From contig UQYP01000007.1 in NCBI GenBank assembly GCA_900545335.1, forward strand, positions 1-64,000: DNA of 64,000 nucleotides, written 5' to 3'. A model generated the notes under the pieces. The model saw nothing but the letters and a program-made list of their open reading frames with translations. It ran no database searches and was not told where the DNA came from. Within the stretch, counting starts at the first letter, position 1. Every line of letters begins with the position of its first letter. This DNA is from an uncultured Sutterella sp. (GTDB taxonomy: Bacteria; Pseudomonadota; Gammaproteobacteria; Burkholderiales; Burkholderiaceae_F). Made by a program: the position numbers and the translations under genes. Below, in pieces: positions 9,378-17,641 of this stretch.

Positions 9378-11960
9378 TTATGATTTATTTGAGTTTAGCG
9401 CACGAGCAGCCCGTCTCGGCCAAAAGCTCGTACACCAGGAAATAAGTTTCGGAACAATTTGTAACTTGCCCGGAAGAAATTCAATCATTGACCGATAACC
9501 GTACCACGCAAGCGAACCGAGTTTAAGAAAACCCACCCACATACGGTCATCAACATGAGATTTTTCCGGCATCCACATGCCTTCACGGGAGAATGTGCAA
9601 CGGTTGAAAGCCCGCTCGGCTTCATAGTCATCAAAGCACAGACTCAGTTCTACCGCGTTACTGGCCTCACAAGCCAAGACATTAGCCTTAAAGCAATAAT
9701 ACTTGCCCTTGTAAGTCGTCAAAAGGCGAACCGCTTCACCCGGCGAGAAAATGCGAGAGCAATCGGCCAACTGCAAACGAACTTCCGTTTGTGAGTATTG
9801 AACCATTGTCGCCTTGTAATTGACATCTTTATCATCACAAATATTTACATCAATTTTGCAATGAATTCTCGGGAACTGATGTGTTTGCACTTCTTCAACA
9901 GCGACTGCCATGGACGCACCCAAAATCATCAGGTTGTAGGCAATCCAGCCCATATTGATCACAAGGGTCAGGTACTCCGGATTAGGATCAAAGAAGGCTT
10001 TATAAAAACCGATGAACAGTCCGATTAAATTTAAAGCGATCAGGAACAAATAGGGCTTTGAAACGGGCCAATCCAGATACTTTTCTCCGATTGTTCCGCC
10101 TTTAGCCGTCACATTGAATTTCCCCTTATGCGGGAAAATCAGCGCAACAGTTGTAGGCAACAGAATGTACCAGGACAAAACCGTTTCATAGACTCCGCTT
10201 AAGAACGGATAGCGATAGCCTCTTTGCAAAATTTGATTCGTTAATGCCGAATGAATCATGTGAGGCAGCACGTATGCAAAAATAGCTGCCGCCGTTGCAT
10301 AGATAACGTAAACATTGGCAAACATGTAAGGCAAAGGCGCAACCAAAAAGATGAGGCGAGGCAGGCCGTGGAAGAAGTGAAACATTGCATTGAAAAAACA
10401 CAGCCGCTGCGGCAGCGTCAACCCCTTACCTAAAAAAGGATTATCCAGCCTGAAAATTTGAATCATACCGCGTGCCCAACGGATTCTCTGACCGATATGA
10501 GCTGCCAGCGTTTCAGTGGAAAGCCCTGAAGCCAAGGGCAAATCAATAAATGCCGAAGACCAGCCTTTGCGATTTAACTTTAGCGAAGTATGCGCATCTT
10601 CTGTTACTGTTTCCACAGCAATGCCACCCACTTCTTCGAGCGCTTTTCTTCTCATCACAGCACTTGAACCGCAAAACATCGTTGCGTTCCAGGTATCGTT
10701 GCCTTTTTGAATGAAGTCGTGGAAAAGTGAATTTTCAATTGGAATCGTTCGATCCAAATGAAGGTTTTTCTCAAAAGGATCCGGAGAATAAAAGTGGTGC
10801 GGCGTTTGAATAAGCGCAATCTTCGGATCTTTAATCAACCACCCCATTGTTTTGATGAGAAAATCAGACGAAGGCACGTGGTCGCAGTCAAAAATTGCTA
10901 CAAACTCTCCGCTCGTAACAGTCATGGCGTGATTGATGTTACCGGCCTTGGCATGTTTGTGCTCTTCGCGCTTAATGTACCCGGCACCGACTTTGTGAGC
11001 GAATTGTTCAAATAATGGACGGCTGCCATCATCGAGAATATAAACGTGCAGTTTCTCGGCGGGCCACTGCAAATTAAGCGCAGCGAACACCGTCGGCTTC
11101 ACCACATCAAGCGACTCGTTGTAGGTGGGAATAAAGATATCCACATGCGGCCAAAGACTCTCATCAACAGGCATCGGGTAGGGTTTTCTGTCTAAAACCC
11201 AACAAACCTGGAAGTATCCCAATACCATGACAACGAAAGCGTAAAGTTCAGCTGCAAGCAACAGACAGCTGAGGAAAATTCCCATCGGGGTATCGGTGTT
11301 CAAAGTTGATGTGCAGCGCCACCAGAGATATCGCCCCGAAACCACCATGGAGATCACGAAAAGAAGCATCAGCGTTATACGTGCTTTAATTTTTCTTAAC
11401 GCCAAAGCCGACAGCAGCATCACGGAAAGAAATACCACCTGTCCCTGAATATTAAAGGGCTGAGTGATACATAAGATGGCCAATGCAGCTGCTAAACCGC
11501 CCAGAATCCACAATAGTGCGAGCTTAACGGAACGGGGGAGTTCTTCCCCTTTTTTATCAATGGTATCTAAACTTTTATGATTGCCGTCAAGCGCCAAAGC
11601 TCCGTAATGCCCCACCAAGTTGCCCAGTTGGGTTAATGCATCGGAAATTTTTCGACTCAGCCAAACCAATGCATTCCAGAGCCATCCCCTTTCGCCGGAA
11701 CCATTAAAACAAAGAAGATAAAACGTTTGAGAAACCCAACGGATACAATCTCCCGTTTTCGGAGCCTCGGGATTAATTTGCGGATAAAGTTGACTGAAAG
11801 CCTCTCTATAAGCTTTGAAGTATTTAGATTCCAAAGGCAGCAAAATCCAGGCAAGAATCAACCAAAACAAGTTCACAATGACACTTGTTTTTGACGATCC
11901 GTTTTTCCGCCAACAAGCAGCTTTATCTTTAAAGTAGTTAATGACTTTTGCCAATGGCAT
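9378..11960 (-). CDS. bcsA: Cellulose synthase catalytic subunit BcsA with degenerate PilZ domain
   Basis: BcsA polymerises UDP-glucose into beta-1,4-glucan and threads it through the inner membrane. The 860-residue product is near the usual proteobacterial length. The GT2 core is complete: DDG (about residue 313), DCD (about 358), TED (about 455), QxxRW as QRIRW (about 492) and the gating loop FNVTAKG (about 618). Several membrane helices flank the core. The PilZ domain is odd: where active members have RxxxR and DxSxxG, this one has RIHCK (or PRIHC, depending on alignment; about 699) and QYSQTE (about 720), so c-di-GMP binding looks lost. It is the first gene of bcsABZG. No bcsC, bcsQ, bcsE or diguanylate cyclase is in the window. 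Confidence 0.96.
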   Translation of the reverse strand: MPLAKVINYFKDKAACWRKNGSSKTSVIVNLFWLILAWILLPLESKYFKAYREAFSQLYPQINPEAPKTGDCIRWVSQTFYLLCFNGSGERGWLWNALVWLSRKISDALTQLGNLVGHYGALALDGNHKSLDTIDKKGEELPRSVKLALLWILGGLAAALAILCITQPFNIQGQVVFLSVMLLSALALRKIKARITLMLLFVISMVVSGRYLWWRCTSTLNTDTPMGIFLSCLLLAAELYAFVVMVLGYFQVCWVLDRKPYPMPVDESLWPHVDIFIPTYNESLDVVKPTVFAALNLQWPAEKLHVYILDDGSRPLFEQFAHKVGAGYIKREEHKHAKAGNINHAMTVTSGEFVAIFDCDHVPSSDFLIKTMGWLIKDPKIALIQTPHHFYSPDPFEKNLHLDRTIPIENSLFHDFIQKGNDTWNATMFCGSSAVMRRKALEEVGGIAVETVTEDAHTSLKLNRKGWSSAFIDLPLASGLSTETLAAHIGQRIRWARGMIQIFRLDNPFLGKGLTLPQRLCFFNAMFHFFHGLPRLIFLVAPLPYMFANVYVIYATAAAIFAYVLPHMIHSALTNQILQRGYRYPFLSGVYETVLSWYILLPTTVALIFPHKGKFNVTAKGGTIGEKYLDWPVSKPYLFLIALNLIGLFIGFYKAFFDPNPEYLTLVINMGWIAYNLMILGASMAVAVEEVQTHQFPRIHCKIDVNICDDKDVNYKATMVQYSQTEVRLQLADCSRIFSPGEAVRLLTTYKGKYYCFKANVLACEASNAVELSLCFDDYEAERAFNRCTFSREGMWMPEKSHVDDRMWVGFLKLGSLAWYGYRSMIEFLPGKLQIVPKLISWCTSFWPRRAARALNSNKS

Positions 11961-12203
11961 CTTTTTTCAGTAATTTTTTCTGATCAAAAATAGAAGAATC
12001 AGAAGGTATCTCAAACAGTTAGGATTAAATACATTGGGAAATTTTCAATGAGGCGAACGATTATAAACAACTTAAAAAATAAAGCCTTAACAAAATGTTA
12101 GTCATTGACTGCCGAAAGATTCAATTAGGCAAGAAAAGAGTCCAAACTGAAGAAAGCTTTTTATAACTTTCTTTTATGATAGAAAAAAACTTCGGATCTC
12201 CGT

Positions 12204-13337
12204 ATGAAACGTCGAACAACTTTTGTTTTATCCGGTATCGGTATTGCTTTAGCGGCTTGCTTTGGTGCAGGTTACCGTTTTTTGCACAGTGCTCGATTCG
12301 GAGCTCTTCCGTCATCGTCGGATGCTTTTTCACAATGCACACATTTTTATGACGGTATTTTTCATAATACCCTGCCAACACCGGTTCTTACAGACAACAG
12401 TACGATGGTCGGGGCTTTTGCCAAATCCCTAGTCACTGAAAAAATAGACCCCGAGCCGACAAAGGCTTTACCGACAGTCAAGGCAGATCTAAAGCAGTTG
12501 CCTCGCTCGCACAATATATTGATTTGGCTGGGTCACTCTTCGTTTTATGTCCAGCTTGCCGGAAAAAGAATCCTGATCGATCCGGTTTTAAGCGATTATG
12601 CTTCACCTATTTCCTTGAGCACCCAAGCCTTTAAGGGAACGCATATTTATGATCCAAAAGATTTCCCGGATATTGATTTTCTATTGATTTCTCATGACCA
12701 CTGGGATCATTTAGATTACCCCACAGTAATGGCTTTGAAAGACAACATTCGAAACATTATTTGTCCTTTGGGGACAGATGCTCATTTCTTGCGCTGGGGA
12801 TTTCAACAAAAACGGATTCATCCCTTGGATTGGGACGAGTATTTTTCTTCAGACAGCTTGAGAATTTACGCTCAGGAAGCCCGCCATTATTCCGGACGCA
12901 GTCTTGATCAAAATAAAAGCTTTTGGGCGGGTTTTCTTATTGAGTCGGACGATTACAGAATTTTCTATAGCGGCGACTCGGGCTACAGCCCTCACTTTAA
13001 AGAAATCGGCAAGCGCTTCGGCCGTATTGATCTTGCTCTATTGGATAGCGGTCAGTACAACGAAGGCTGGCGCTTAATCCATATGAATCCGGATGAGGCA
13101 TTACAAGCCGCAAAAGATTTGCGAGCCCAAAATTTTATTCCTGCCCACATCGGAAAATTTTGCATCTCCATGCATCCTTGGTACGAACCGTTTGAGAGAG
13201 TGTCTCTGGGAGCTGAAAAAAAAATTCATTTAGTGACTCCAAAAATGGGAGAACCGCTTCATTTGTTAAGGCTTCTGCCTAGACAATTGGCATGGTGGAA
13301 ACAAAATATGATTGAGCAAAGACAAGCACAAACGTAA
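12204..13337 (+). CDS. Metallo-beta-lactamase-fold hydrolase, NAPE-PLD/UlaG-like
   Basis: The 377-residue protein has an N-terminal hydrophobic export or anchor segment (about residues 6-23, with a possible lipoprotein cysteine) and a metallo-beta-lactamase domain. The metal motif is SHDHWDHLDY (H-x-H-x-D-H), followed by the SGDSGY segment and a late IPAHIGKF histidine. This arrangement is that of the N-acyl-phosphatidylethanolamine phospholipase D-like / UlaG-like branch, whose members cleave phosphodiesters or lactones; the substrate here is unknown. It is divergent from bcsA across a 243-bp spacer and lies just upstream of tRNA-fMet, so it is probably the last chromosomal gene before the island. 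Confidence 0.85.
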   Translation: MKRRTTFVLSGIGIALAACFGAGYRFLHSARFGALPSSSDAFSQCTHFYDGIFHNTLPTPVLTDNSTMVGAFAKSLVTEKIDPEPTKALPTVKADLKQLPRSHNILIWLGHSSFYVQLAGKRILIDPVLSDYASPISLSTQAFKGTHIYDPKDFPDIDFLLISHDHWDHLDYPTVMALKDNIRNIICPLGTDAHFLRWGFQQKRIHPLDWDEYFSSDSLRIYAQEARHYSGRSLDQNKSFWAGFLIESDDYRIFYSGDSGYSPHFKEIGKRFGRIDLALLDSGQYNEGWRLIHMNPDEALQAAKDLRAQNFIPAHIGKFCISMHPWYEPFERVSLGAEKKIHLVTPKMGEPLHLLRLLPRQLAWWKQNMIEQRQAQT

Positions 13338-13353
13338 AATCAACAACAAAAAT

Positions 13354-13382
13354 TTGACAAATATCAGACAATTAAATACAAT
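13354..13382 (+). promoter_or_regulatory. Promoter of tRNA-fMet
   Basis: TTGACA (13354-13359), a 17-bp spacer and TACAAT (13377-13382) lie 20 nt before the tRNA, a near-consensus layout for a stable-RNA promoter. Confidence 0.8.
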
Positions 13383-13402
13383 ACAATTCTTCGTTAGATG
13401 AT

Positions 13403-13479
<77 letters not shown>

Positions 13480-13487
13480 ATTCCATG

Positions 13488-13519
13488 TCTCAGCAGTCGA
13501 AAGGCTTCTGAGATTTTTT
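13488..13519 (+). terminator. Terminator of tRNA-fMet
   Basis: A 9-bp stem with one mismatch (13488-13496 with 13505-13513) is followed by six Ts. The hairpin starts within the repeated att sequence, and an equivalent but different hairpin follows the second att copy at 25774. Confidence 0.75.
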
Positions 13520-13522
13520 GTT

Positions 13523-13813
13523 TTAAACAAGACGAATTTCAAGTTGTTTACCAACTGCATTTGCATACTTTTGCAAAGAAGTCAGCGATGGTAAACGTCC
13601 AGAGAGCAAACCAGACTCAATTCTAGCAACGGCTGATTGTGAGGTTCCCATTCTCTTTGCCACAGCTTCTTGAGACAAGCCCGCCTTACGTCGAATTTGA
13701 ATCACTCTATCCAAAATAGCCAACTCTTGCTTTGTTCTTAAAAATTCTTCCTGAAATTCAGGATCTTTCATTTGTTCAACAAGAGTGTCTTCAAAATTTT
13801 TAGCAGCTTTCAT
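13523..13813 (-). CDS. XRE-family antitoxin (HigA-like)
   Basis: A 96-residue helix-turn-helix protein; the Xre domain spans about residues 35-90 (KAGLSQEAVAKRMGTSQSAVARIESG). Such proteins neutralise the partner toxin and repress the operon. The ATG at 13813 has AAGGAG 7 nt upstream, which I prefer to the TTG two codons earlier. It overlaps the toxin gene by 14 nt, in the toxin-first order typical of higBA. The 3' end lies only about 44 nt from the tRNA, right inside the island border. Confidence 0.9.
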   Translation of the reverse strand: MKAAKNFEDTLVEQMKDPEFQEEFLRTKQELAILDRVIQIRRKAGLSQEAVAKRMGTSQSAVARIESGLLSGRLPSLTSLQKYANAVGKQLEIRLV

Positions 13814-14153
13814 TTTCAAGCTCCTTCAAACGAGCAATGGCAATATCAATTTCTTTCCTAGGGGTCTTTTGAGTCTTTTTAACAAAACAACGCAACACAA
13901 TAATTCGTTTACCAATACGCGCACAGAAAAGAACTCTCCCGATCCCTTCCTCACCCTTTGCTCGAACCTCAAAAATCCCTTTTTCTAATGCTCGCGTAAA
14001 TGGCATACCCAAATTTGGACCAACTTCTCGCATTTTGTCCAATAGTGCGAATGCTTTCGCTCTAATCTTTTTGGGCAGACTCAACAATTCCTGACGAGCA
14101 TTTTCATTAACGAACTCCACCTGAAACTTCGAATGACTTTCGGGTGTAACCAT
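13800..14153 (-). CDS. HigB/Gp49-like toxin (RelE superfamily)
   Basis: The 117-residue product matches the phage-derived Gp49-like (DUF891) group of RelE-fold toxins: a basic N-terminal half, then FEVRAKGEEGIGRVLFC and IIVLRCFVKKTQKTPRKEIDIA, the usual core and KKtqKtP signature. Family members are mRNA interferases, often ribosome dependent. AAAGGAG lies 7 nt before its ATG. It is first in a two-gene operon with the HigA-like antitoxin. Function is inferred from family and neighbour. Confidence 0.88.
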   Translation of the reverse strand: MVTPESHSKFQVEFVNENARQELLSLPKKIRAKAFALLDKMREVGPNLGMPFTRALEKGIFEVRAKGEEGIGRVLFCARIGKRIIVLRCFVKKTQKTPRKEIDIAIARLKELENESC

Positions 14154-14181
14154 AAAAGAACTCCTTTACCTCACTGCCGAA

Positions 14182-14201
14182 TTATCTCACGATTGAGATA
14201 A
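14182..14201. promoter_or_regulatory. Probable HigA operator
   Basis: A perfect inverted repeat TTATCTC-6 nt-GAGATAA lies 29 nt upstream of the toxin start codon, where an autoregulating antitoxin would bind. Binding is inferred. Confidence 0.6.
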
Positions 14202-14269
14202 AAGAATCCACTTTATTCAAATATTTTTTGATAGGCAATTTTCATTTTCAAGAAGATAAAGGGATTTAA

Positions 14270-14331
14270 TTTAACGGATGCCGCGGAATTCCCCGTGCGT
14301 GAGCGCGGAGAATTCCGCGGCATCCGTTAAA
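14270..14331. repeat. Long perfect palindrome (62 nt) between higBA and the reductase gene
   Basis: Twenty-one bases at 14270-14290 are the exact reverse complement of 14311-14331, and the 20 bases in between extend the stem further with only isolated mismatches down to a GTGA loop. The arms are GC-rich (GCCGCGGAATTC) unlike the A/T-rich surroundings. There is no T-tract in either direction, so a simple terminator is unlikely. It may be a REP- or MITE-like element, or a regulatory or recombination structure. The rest of the 14154-14476 spacer holds the higBA promoter region and the start region of the following gene. Confidence 0.8.
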
Positions 14332-14476
14332 AAGGTAACCGGTTGAAATACATAAAGCATGGGATATGCAATTTTTAAGCAAAAGAGTGGCATTTTTTAC
14401 GCATAATACACAAACAGTGCTCAATACAATGCAATCAGAACAAGGAGAGCCATGTTCAGAAAAGTTAGGAGAAAAA

Positions 14477-15337
14477 ATGTCACTTCAAGATCAATTAACA
14501 ACTATTAACGGAATTAATGTTCCTACCATCGCTTATGGTGTCTATCAGGTCAAAGATGCTGCTCAGTGCCAAAAGGCTGTCGAAGATGCGTTGGCTGTCG
14601 GTTATCGAGCTTTAGATACGGCTGCATCCTATGGTAATGAGTCTGCAGTCGGTGCTGCTATTAAAGCGAGCGGCATCAAACGTGAAGAATTATTTGTAAC
14701 GACTAAATTATGGCTTGAAGATGCAACCGAAGAAGGTGCTAAACGAGCTGCAAGCCGCTCTTTAGAGCTACTTGGTCTCGATTATTTGGATAGTTACCTG
14801 ATTCACCAACCGATCGGTGACGTCTTCGGCGCGTGGCGCGCAATGAGTCGTCTGCACCAAGAAGGGGTTTTACGCAGAATCGGTGTGAGCAACTTTGCCC
14901 CCGATCGCTTGTTGGACTTCTGGTACCACAATGAAGTCAAACCAATGATCAATCAGATTGAAATCAATCCCTTCTGTCAAAATGAAGAGGCCATCAAAAT
15001 CATGAGTGAAATCGGTGTTGCTCCTCAAGCATGGGCACCGTTGGCTGAAGGCAAAAACGGATTGTTTACCCATCCGGTGCTGAGCGCGATTGCTCAAAAG
15101 CATCATGTTTCCGTTGCTCAGGTTGTCCTGCGCTACGTTATGATGTTAGGGGCTAGTGTTGTTGTGAAGTCTGTTCACGCTAATCGCATGGAAGAAAACC
15201 TTAAATCTACAGCTGTAGTATTGGATGCCGAAGACATGACTGCAATTAAGAAACTGGATACTAATACGAGTCAATTTTTCTCCCATAGAGATCCAGCTAT
15301 TATCCGTTGGATGTGCGAGCGTCATATCGAACACTAA
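14477..15337 (+). CDS. Aldo/keto reductase, 2,5-diketogluconate reductase-like
   Basis: A 286-residue NADPH-dependent TIM-barrel reductase. Conserved elements include LDTAASYGNE with the Asp and Tyr of the catalytic tetrad, the Lys in TTKLWL, and the His in SYLIHQP, then the cofactor-binding KSVHANRMEEN near the C-terminus. I start it at the ATG at 14477, which has AGGAGA 4 nt upstream; the reading frame is open further upstream but lacks similarity to the family there. It has no signal peptide, so it is cytoplasmic, unlike several neighbours. It lies 33 nt before an AraC regulator. Substrate unknown. Confidence 0.92.
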   Translation: MSLQDQLTTINGINVPTIAYGVYQVKDAAQCQKAVEDALAVGYRALDTAASYGNESAVGAAIKASGIKREELFVTTKLWLEDATEEGAKRAASRSLELLGLDYLDSYLIHQPIGDVFGAWRAMSRLHQEGVLRRIGVSNFAPDRLLDFWYHNEVKPMINQIEINPFCQNEEAIKIMSEIGVAPQAWAPLAEGKNGLFTHPVLSAIAQKHHVSVAQVVLRYVMMLGASVVVKSVHANRMEENLKSTAVVLDAEDMTAIKKLDTNTSQFFSHRDPAIIRWMCERHIEH

Positions 15338-15370
15338 AGTGAATTGTCTTTTGTGTGGAGGAAGTAATAA

Positions 15371-16309
15371 ATGACAACTCAGTCCTGGCCATCATTGTCC
15401 GCAACTGATGAGCGCGAGGTTCTTCTCAGAAACCTGGCCAATCGGGTTCACCGAATTGTTTTAACATCTGGCGAATGGGACAGCCGTATTCCGGGGCTGC
15501 ATTTGTCCTACGTCCAAACGCCCGATAAAGTACCCAATTGTTTTTACGTACTCTCTGTCGGCCTTATTTTGCAAGGCCGCAAGCACCTCAATATCGGGAA
15601 AAACTCGTATGAGTACGGCGCGGGATCCATGATCGTCACCTCTGTGGATATGCCAACATCATACGAGCTGTTGAACGTTACTCCCTCGAACCCATTTATT
15701 TCCCTATCTTTAAAGTTAAACCCGGCTATTTTGGCTGAAATCATTTCATCGGAGTCAACAGCTTCTGAGCACAAATCTAACGAGGTTTTCTCCATTGATT
15801 GGGCCACTCAGGAATTGCTTGAAGATTTCGACAGACTTTTACGGTTGCTTGAGCGGCCGCAGCAAATTGAAACCCGTGCTCCTTTGTTGATTAAAGATAT
15901 CCACTATCTGGCATTAGCAGGCACGGCAGGCGAGTCGCTGCGATCGCTTTATGCACCGGGTGCAGTCGGACAAAGAATTCGCCGTGTAATTCATTGGATG
16001 CGCGAAAACTTCAGAGAACCCATTACCATTGAGCAGCTCTCTGATGTAGCCGGCATGTCCTCAACCACGCTGCACCGTCACTTTAAAGCCTTTACTTCAC
16101 TTTCTCCGGTCCAGTATCAAAAGCGCCTGAGACTGTATGAGGCTCAGCAGTTTTTGATTCGAGGCGATGGTGATGTAAATTCCGCTGCCTATGCGGTGGG
16201 CTATCAAAGTCCTCAGCAGTTTAATCGTGACTATAAGAAATTTTTTGGGATTACCCCGGGAAAGAGTACAAAAGATATGAAGAAAAATCTTTTGTCCTCA
16301 ATGGGTTAA
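15371..16309 (+). CDS. AraC-family transcriptional regulator
   Basis: A 312-residue regulator with an N-terminal AraC_N-type cupin sensor domain (residues about 25-180) and a C-terminal double helix-turn-helix (about 205-300; IEQLSDVAGMSSTTLHRHFKAFTSLSPVQYQKRLRLYEAQ). This subgroup commonly sits beside aldo/keto reductase or oxidoreductase genes and controls them. Here it follows a reductase and precedes the exported DUF362 gene, so it is the likely regulator of the cluster. A strong terminator follows it at 16345. Confidence 0.93.
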   Translation: MTTQSWPSLSATDEREVLLRNLANRVHRIVLTSGEWDSRIPGLHLSYVQTPDKVPNCFYVLSVGLILQGRKHLNIGKNSYEYGAGSMIVTSVDMPTSYELLNVTPSNPFISLSLKLNPAILAEIISSESTASEHKSNEVFSIDWATQELLEDFDRLLRLLERPQQIETRAPLLIKDIHYLALAGTAGESLRSLYAPGAVGQRIRRVIHWMRENFREPITIEQLSDVAGMSSTTLHRHFKAFTSLSPVQYQKRLRLYEAQQFLIRGDGDVNSAAYAVGYQSPQQFNRDYKKFFGITPGKSTKDMKKNLLSSMG

Positions 16310-16344
16310 CGTTTCAGTTATCTTTACAGACAGTCATTTATTCA

Positions 16345-16397
16345 AACGGTAGGTTCTGCCAAAAATACCACATTTTTTGGCAATGCCTGCCGTTTTT
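16345..16397 (+). terminator. Large two-part terminator after the AraC gene
   Basis: An outer stem (AACGGTAGG with CCTGCCGTT) and a perfect inner stem (TGCCAAAAA with TTTTTGGCA) stack with a small internal loop and end in TTTTT. It lies 35 nt past the araC-type stop. Confidence 0.7.
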
Positions 16398-16437
16398 AAT
16401 TCGGATAATGAAAGGTGAACCACTAGGAGGTTGTGCT

Positions 16438-17442
16438 ATGACAATGCTTACAAGACGTCAAGCTTTAGAAGCCTTCGGAGCAGTAGCCGCAGCAACGGTT
16501 ACTCACCCTTCCATGGCGGCCCCATCTTCCGAGTCAAATCAATCTGTCGTGTATTGGACTCCGGAGTTAAGCAAAGATGCTTTCCTGAGGATGTACCATC
16601 TGATTAACAAAGAAATCTCCGGCAAAGTCGCTTTAAAACTTCATACCGGCGAACCTAACGGTCCCAACATTCTTCCGCGTGAATGGGTTAAGGCTTTGCG
16701 GGCCGAAATTCCCAACAGCAACATTGTTGAGTGCAACGTTCTCTATAAAAGTCCTCGTCAAACGACTGCCGGCCACCGTAAGGTCATTGAACAAAACGGT
16801 TGGACCTTCTGCCCTGTTGACATCATGGATGAAGAAGGTGATGTCGCATTATCTGTCAAAGGCGGTTTGCATTTGAAAGAATTTCACGTCGGCAAACACC
16901 TGCTCAACTATGACTCGATGGTTGTTTTAACGCACTTTAAGGGCCATGGAATGGGCGGTTTCGGCGGATCGCTGAAAAACATTTCTATCGGCTGCGGCTC
17001 TGCGGCTCACGGAAAAGTAGAGTTGCATAATGTTCAGCCTGACGGCAGCTGGCCCGGAAAAGCTCCGTTTATGGAACGTATGGCTGACGGTGGTAAAGCT
17101 ATTCTGGATCATTTCGGTAAAAAGATCGTTTTTATTAACGTACTGCGCAATATGTCGATTGACTGCGATTGCGCCGGCGTTCAAGCCTCGACTCCCACTT
17201 TACCTGACTTAGGCATTATGGCTTCAACGGACTTACTGGCTATTGATCAAGCCTGTGTCGACTTGATTTATTCATTGCCGGATTTCATGAAACGAACTAT
17301 GGTCAAACGCATTGAATCGAGAGAAGCATTACGCCAATTATCAGCCATGAGAGAACTCAAGATGGGCAATCCCAATTACAAGATTGTCAGAGTGTTGGAT
17401 ATTAAGCCCGGTCAGCGTTCCTTGGAAGACGATGTCGCCTGA
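16438..17442 (+). CDS. Tat-exported DUF362 domain protein
   Basis: A 334-residue protein with a twin-arginine leader (LTRRQALEAFGAVAAATVTHPSMAA) and one DUF362 domain over about residues 45-330. The family is often associated with iron-sulfur clusters, yet no ferredoxin-type CxxCxxC motif is present here; only isolated cysteines (SIGCGS, DCDC, CNVLY) are seen. Function is unknown. The ATG at 16438 has a perfect AGGAGG 7 nt upstream; the open frame above it is shorter of support. Tat export suggests folding with a cofactor before transport. Confidence 0.85.
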   Translation: MTMLTRRQALEAFGAVAAATVTHPSMAAPSSESNQSVVYWTPELSKDAFLRMYHLINKEISGKVALKLHTGEPNGPNILPREWVKALRAEIPNSNIVECNVLYKSPRQTTAGHRKVIEQNGWTFCPVDIMDEEGDVALSVKGGLHLKEFHVGKHLLNYDSMVVLTHFKGHGMGGFGGSLKNISIGCGSAAHGKVELHNVQPDGSWPGKAPFMERMADGGKAILDHFGKKIVFINVLRNMSIDCDCAGVQASTPTLPDLGIMASTDLLAIDQACVDLIYSLPDFMKRTMVKRIESREALRQLSAMRELKMGNPNYKIVRVLDIKPGQRSLEDDVA

Positions 17443-17475
17443 TGCTTTTTTCAAAAGCAATTAAAGGCTTCAGAG

Positions 17476-17510
17476 GCAAAGGAAGTTGAAAAGCTTCCTT
17501 TGCTTTTTTA
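17476..17510 (+). terminator. Terminator after the DUF362 gene
   Basis: A perfect 10-bp stem GCAAAGGAAG/CTTCCTTTGC around an 8-nt loop is followed by TTTTTTA. Confidence 0.85.
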
Positions 17511-17641
17511 TTAGTTTCAATTCAATCGCTTATACCTTTGGAAGAAAATGACAAAAAAACGCTATTTTATCAACCTACCCTCGGGTTTTGAATCACTAAC
17601 ATACCCAGTGATAATTACCGTTTTCCTTGGGAGAAGTGTCT

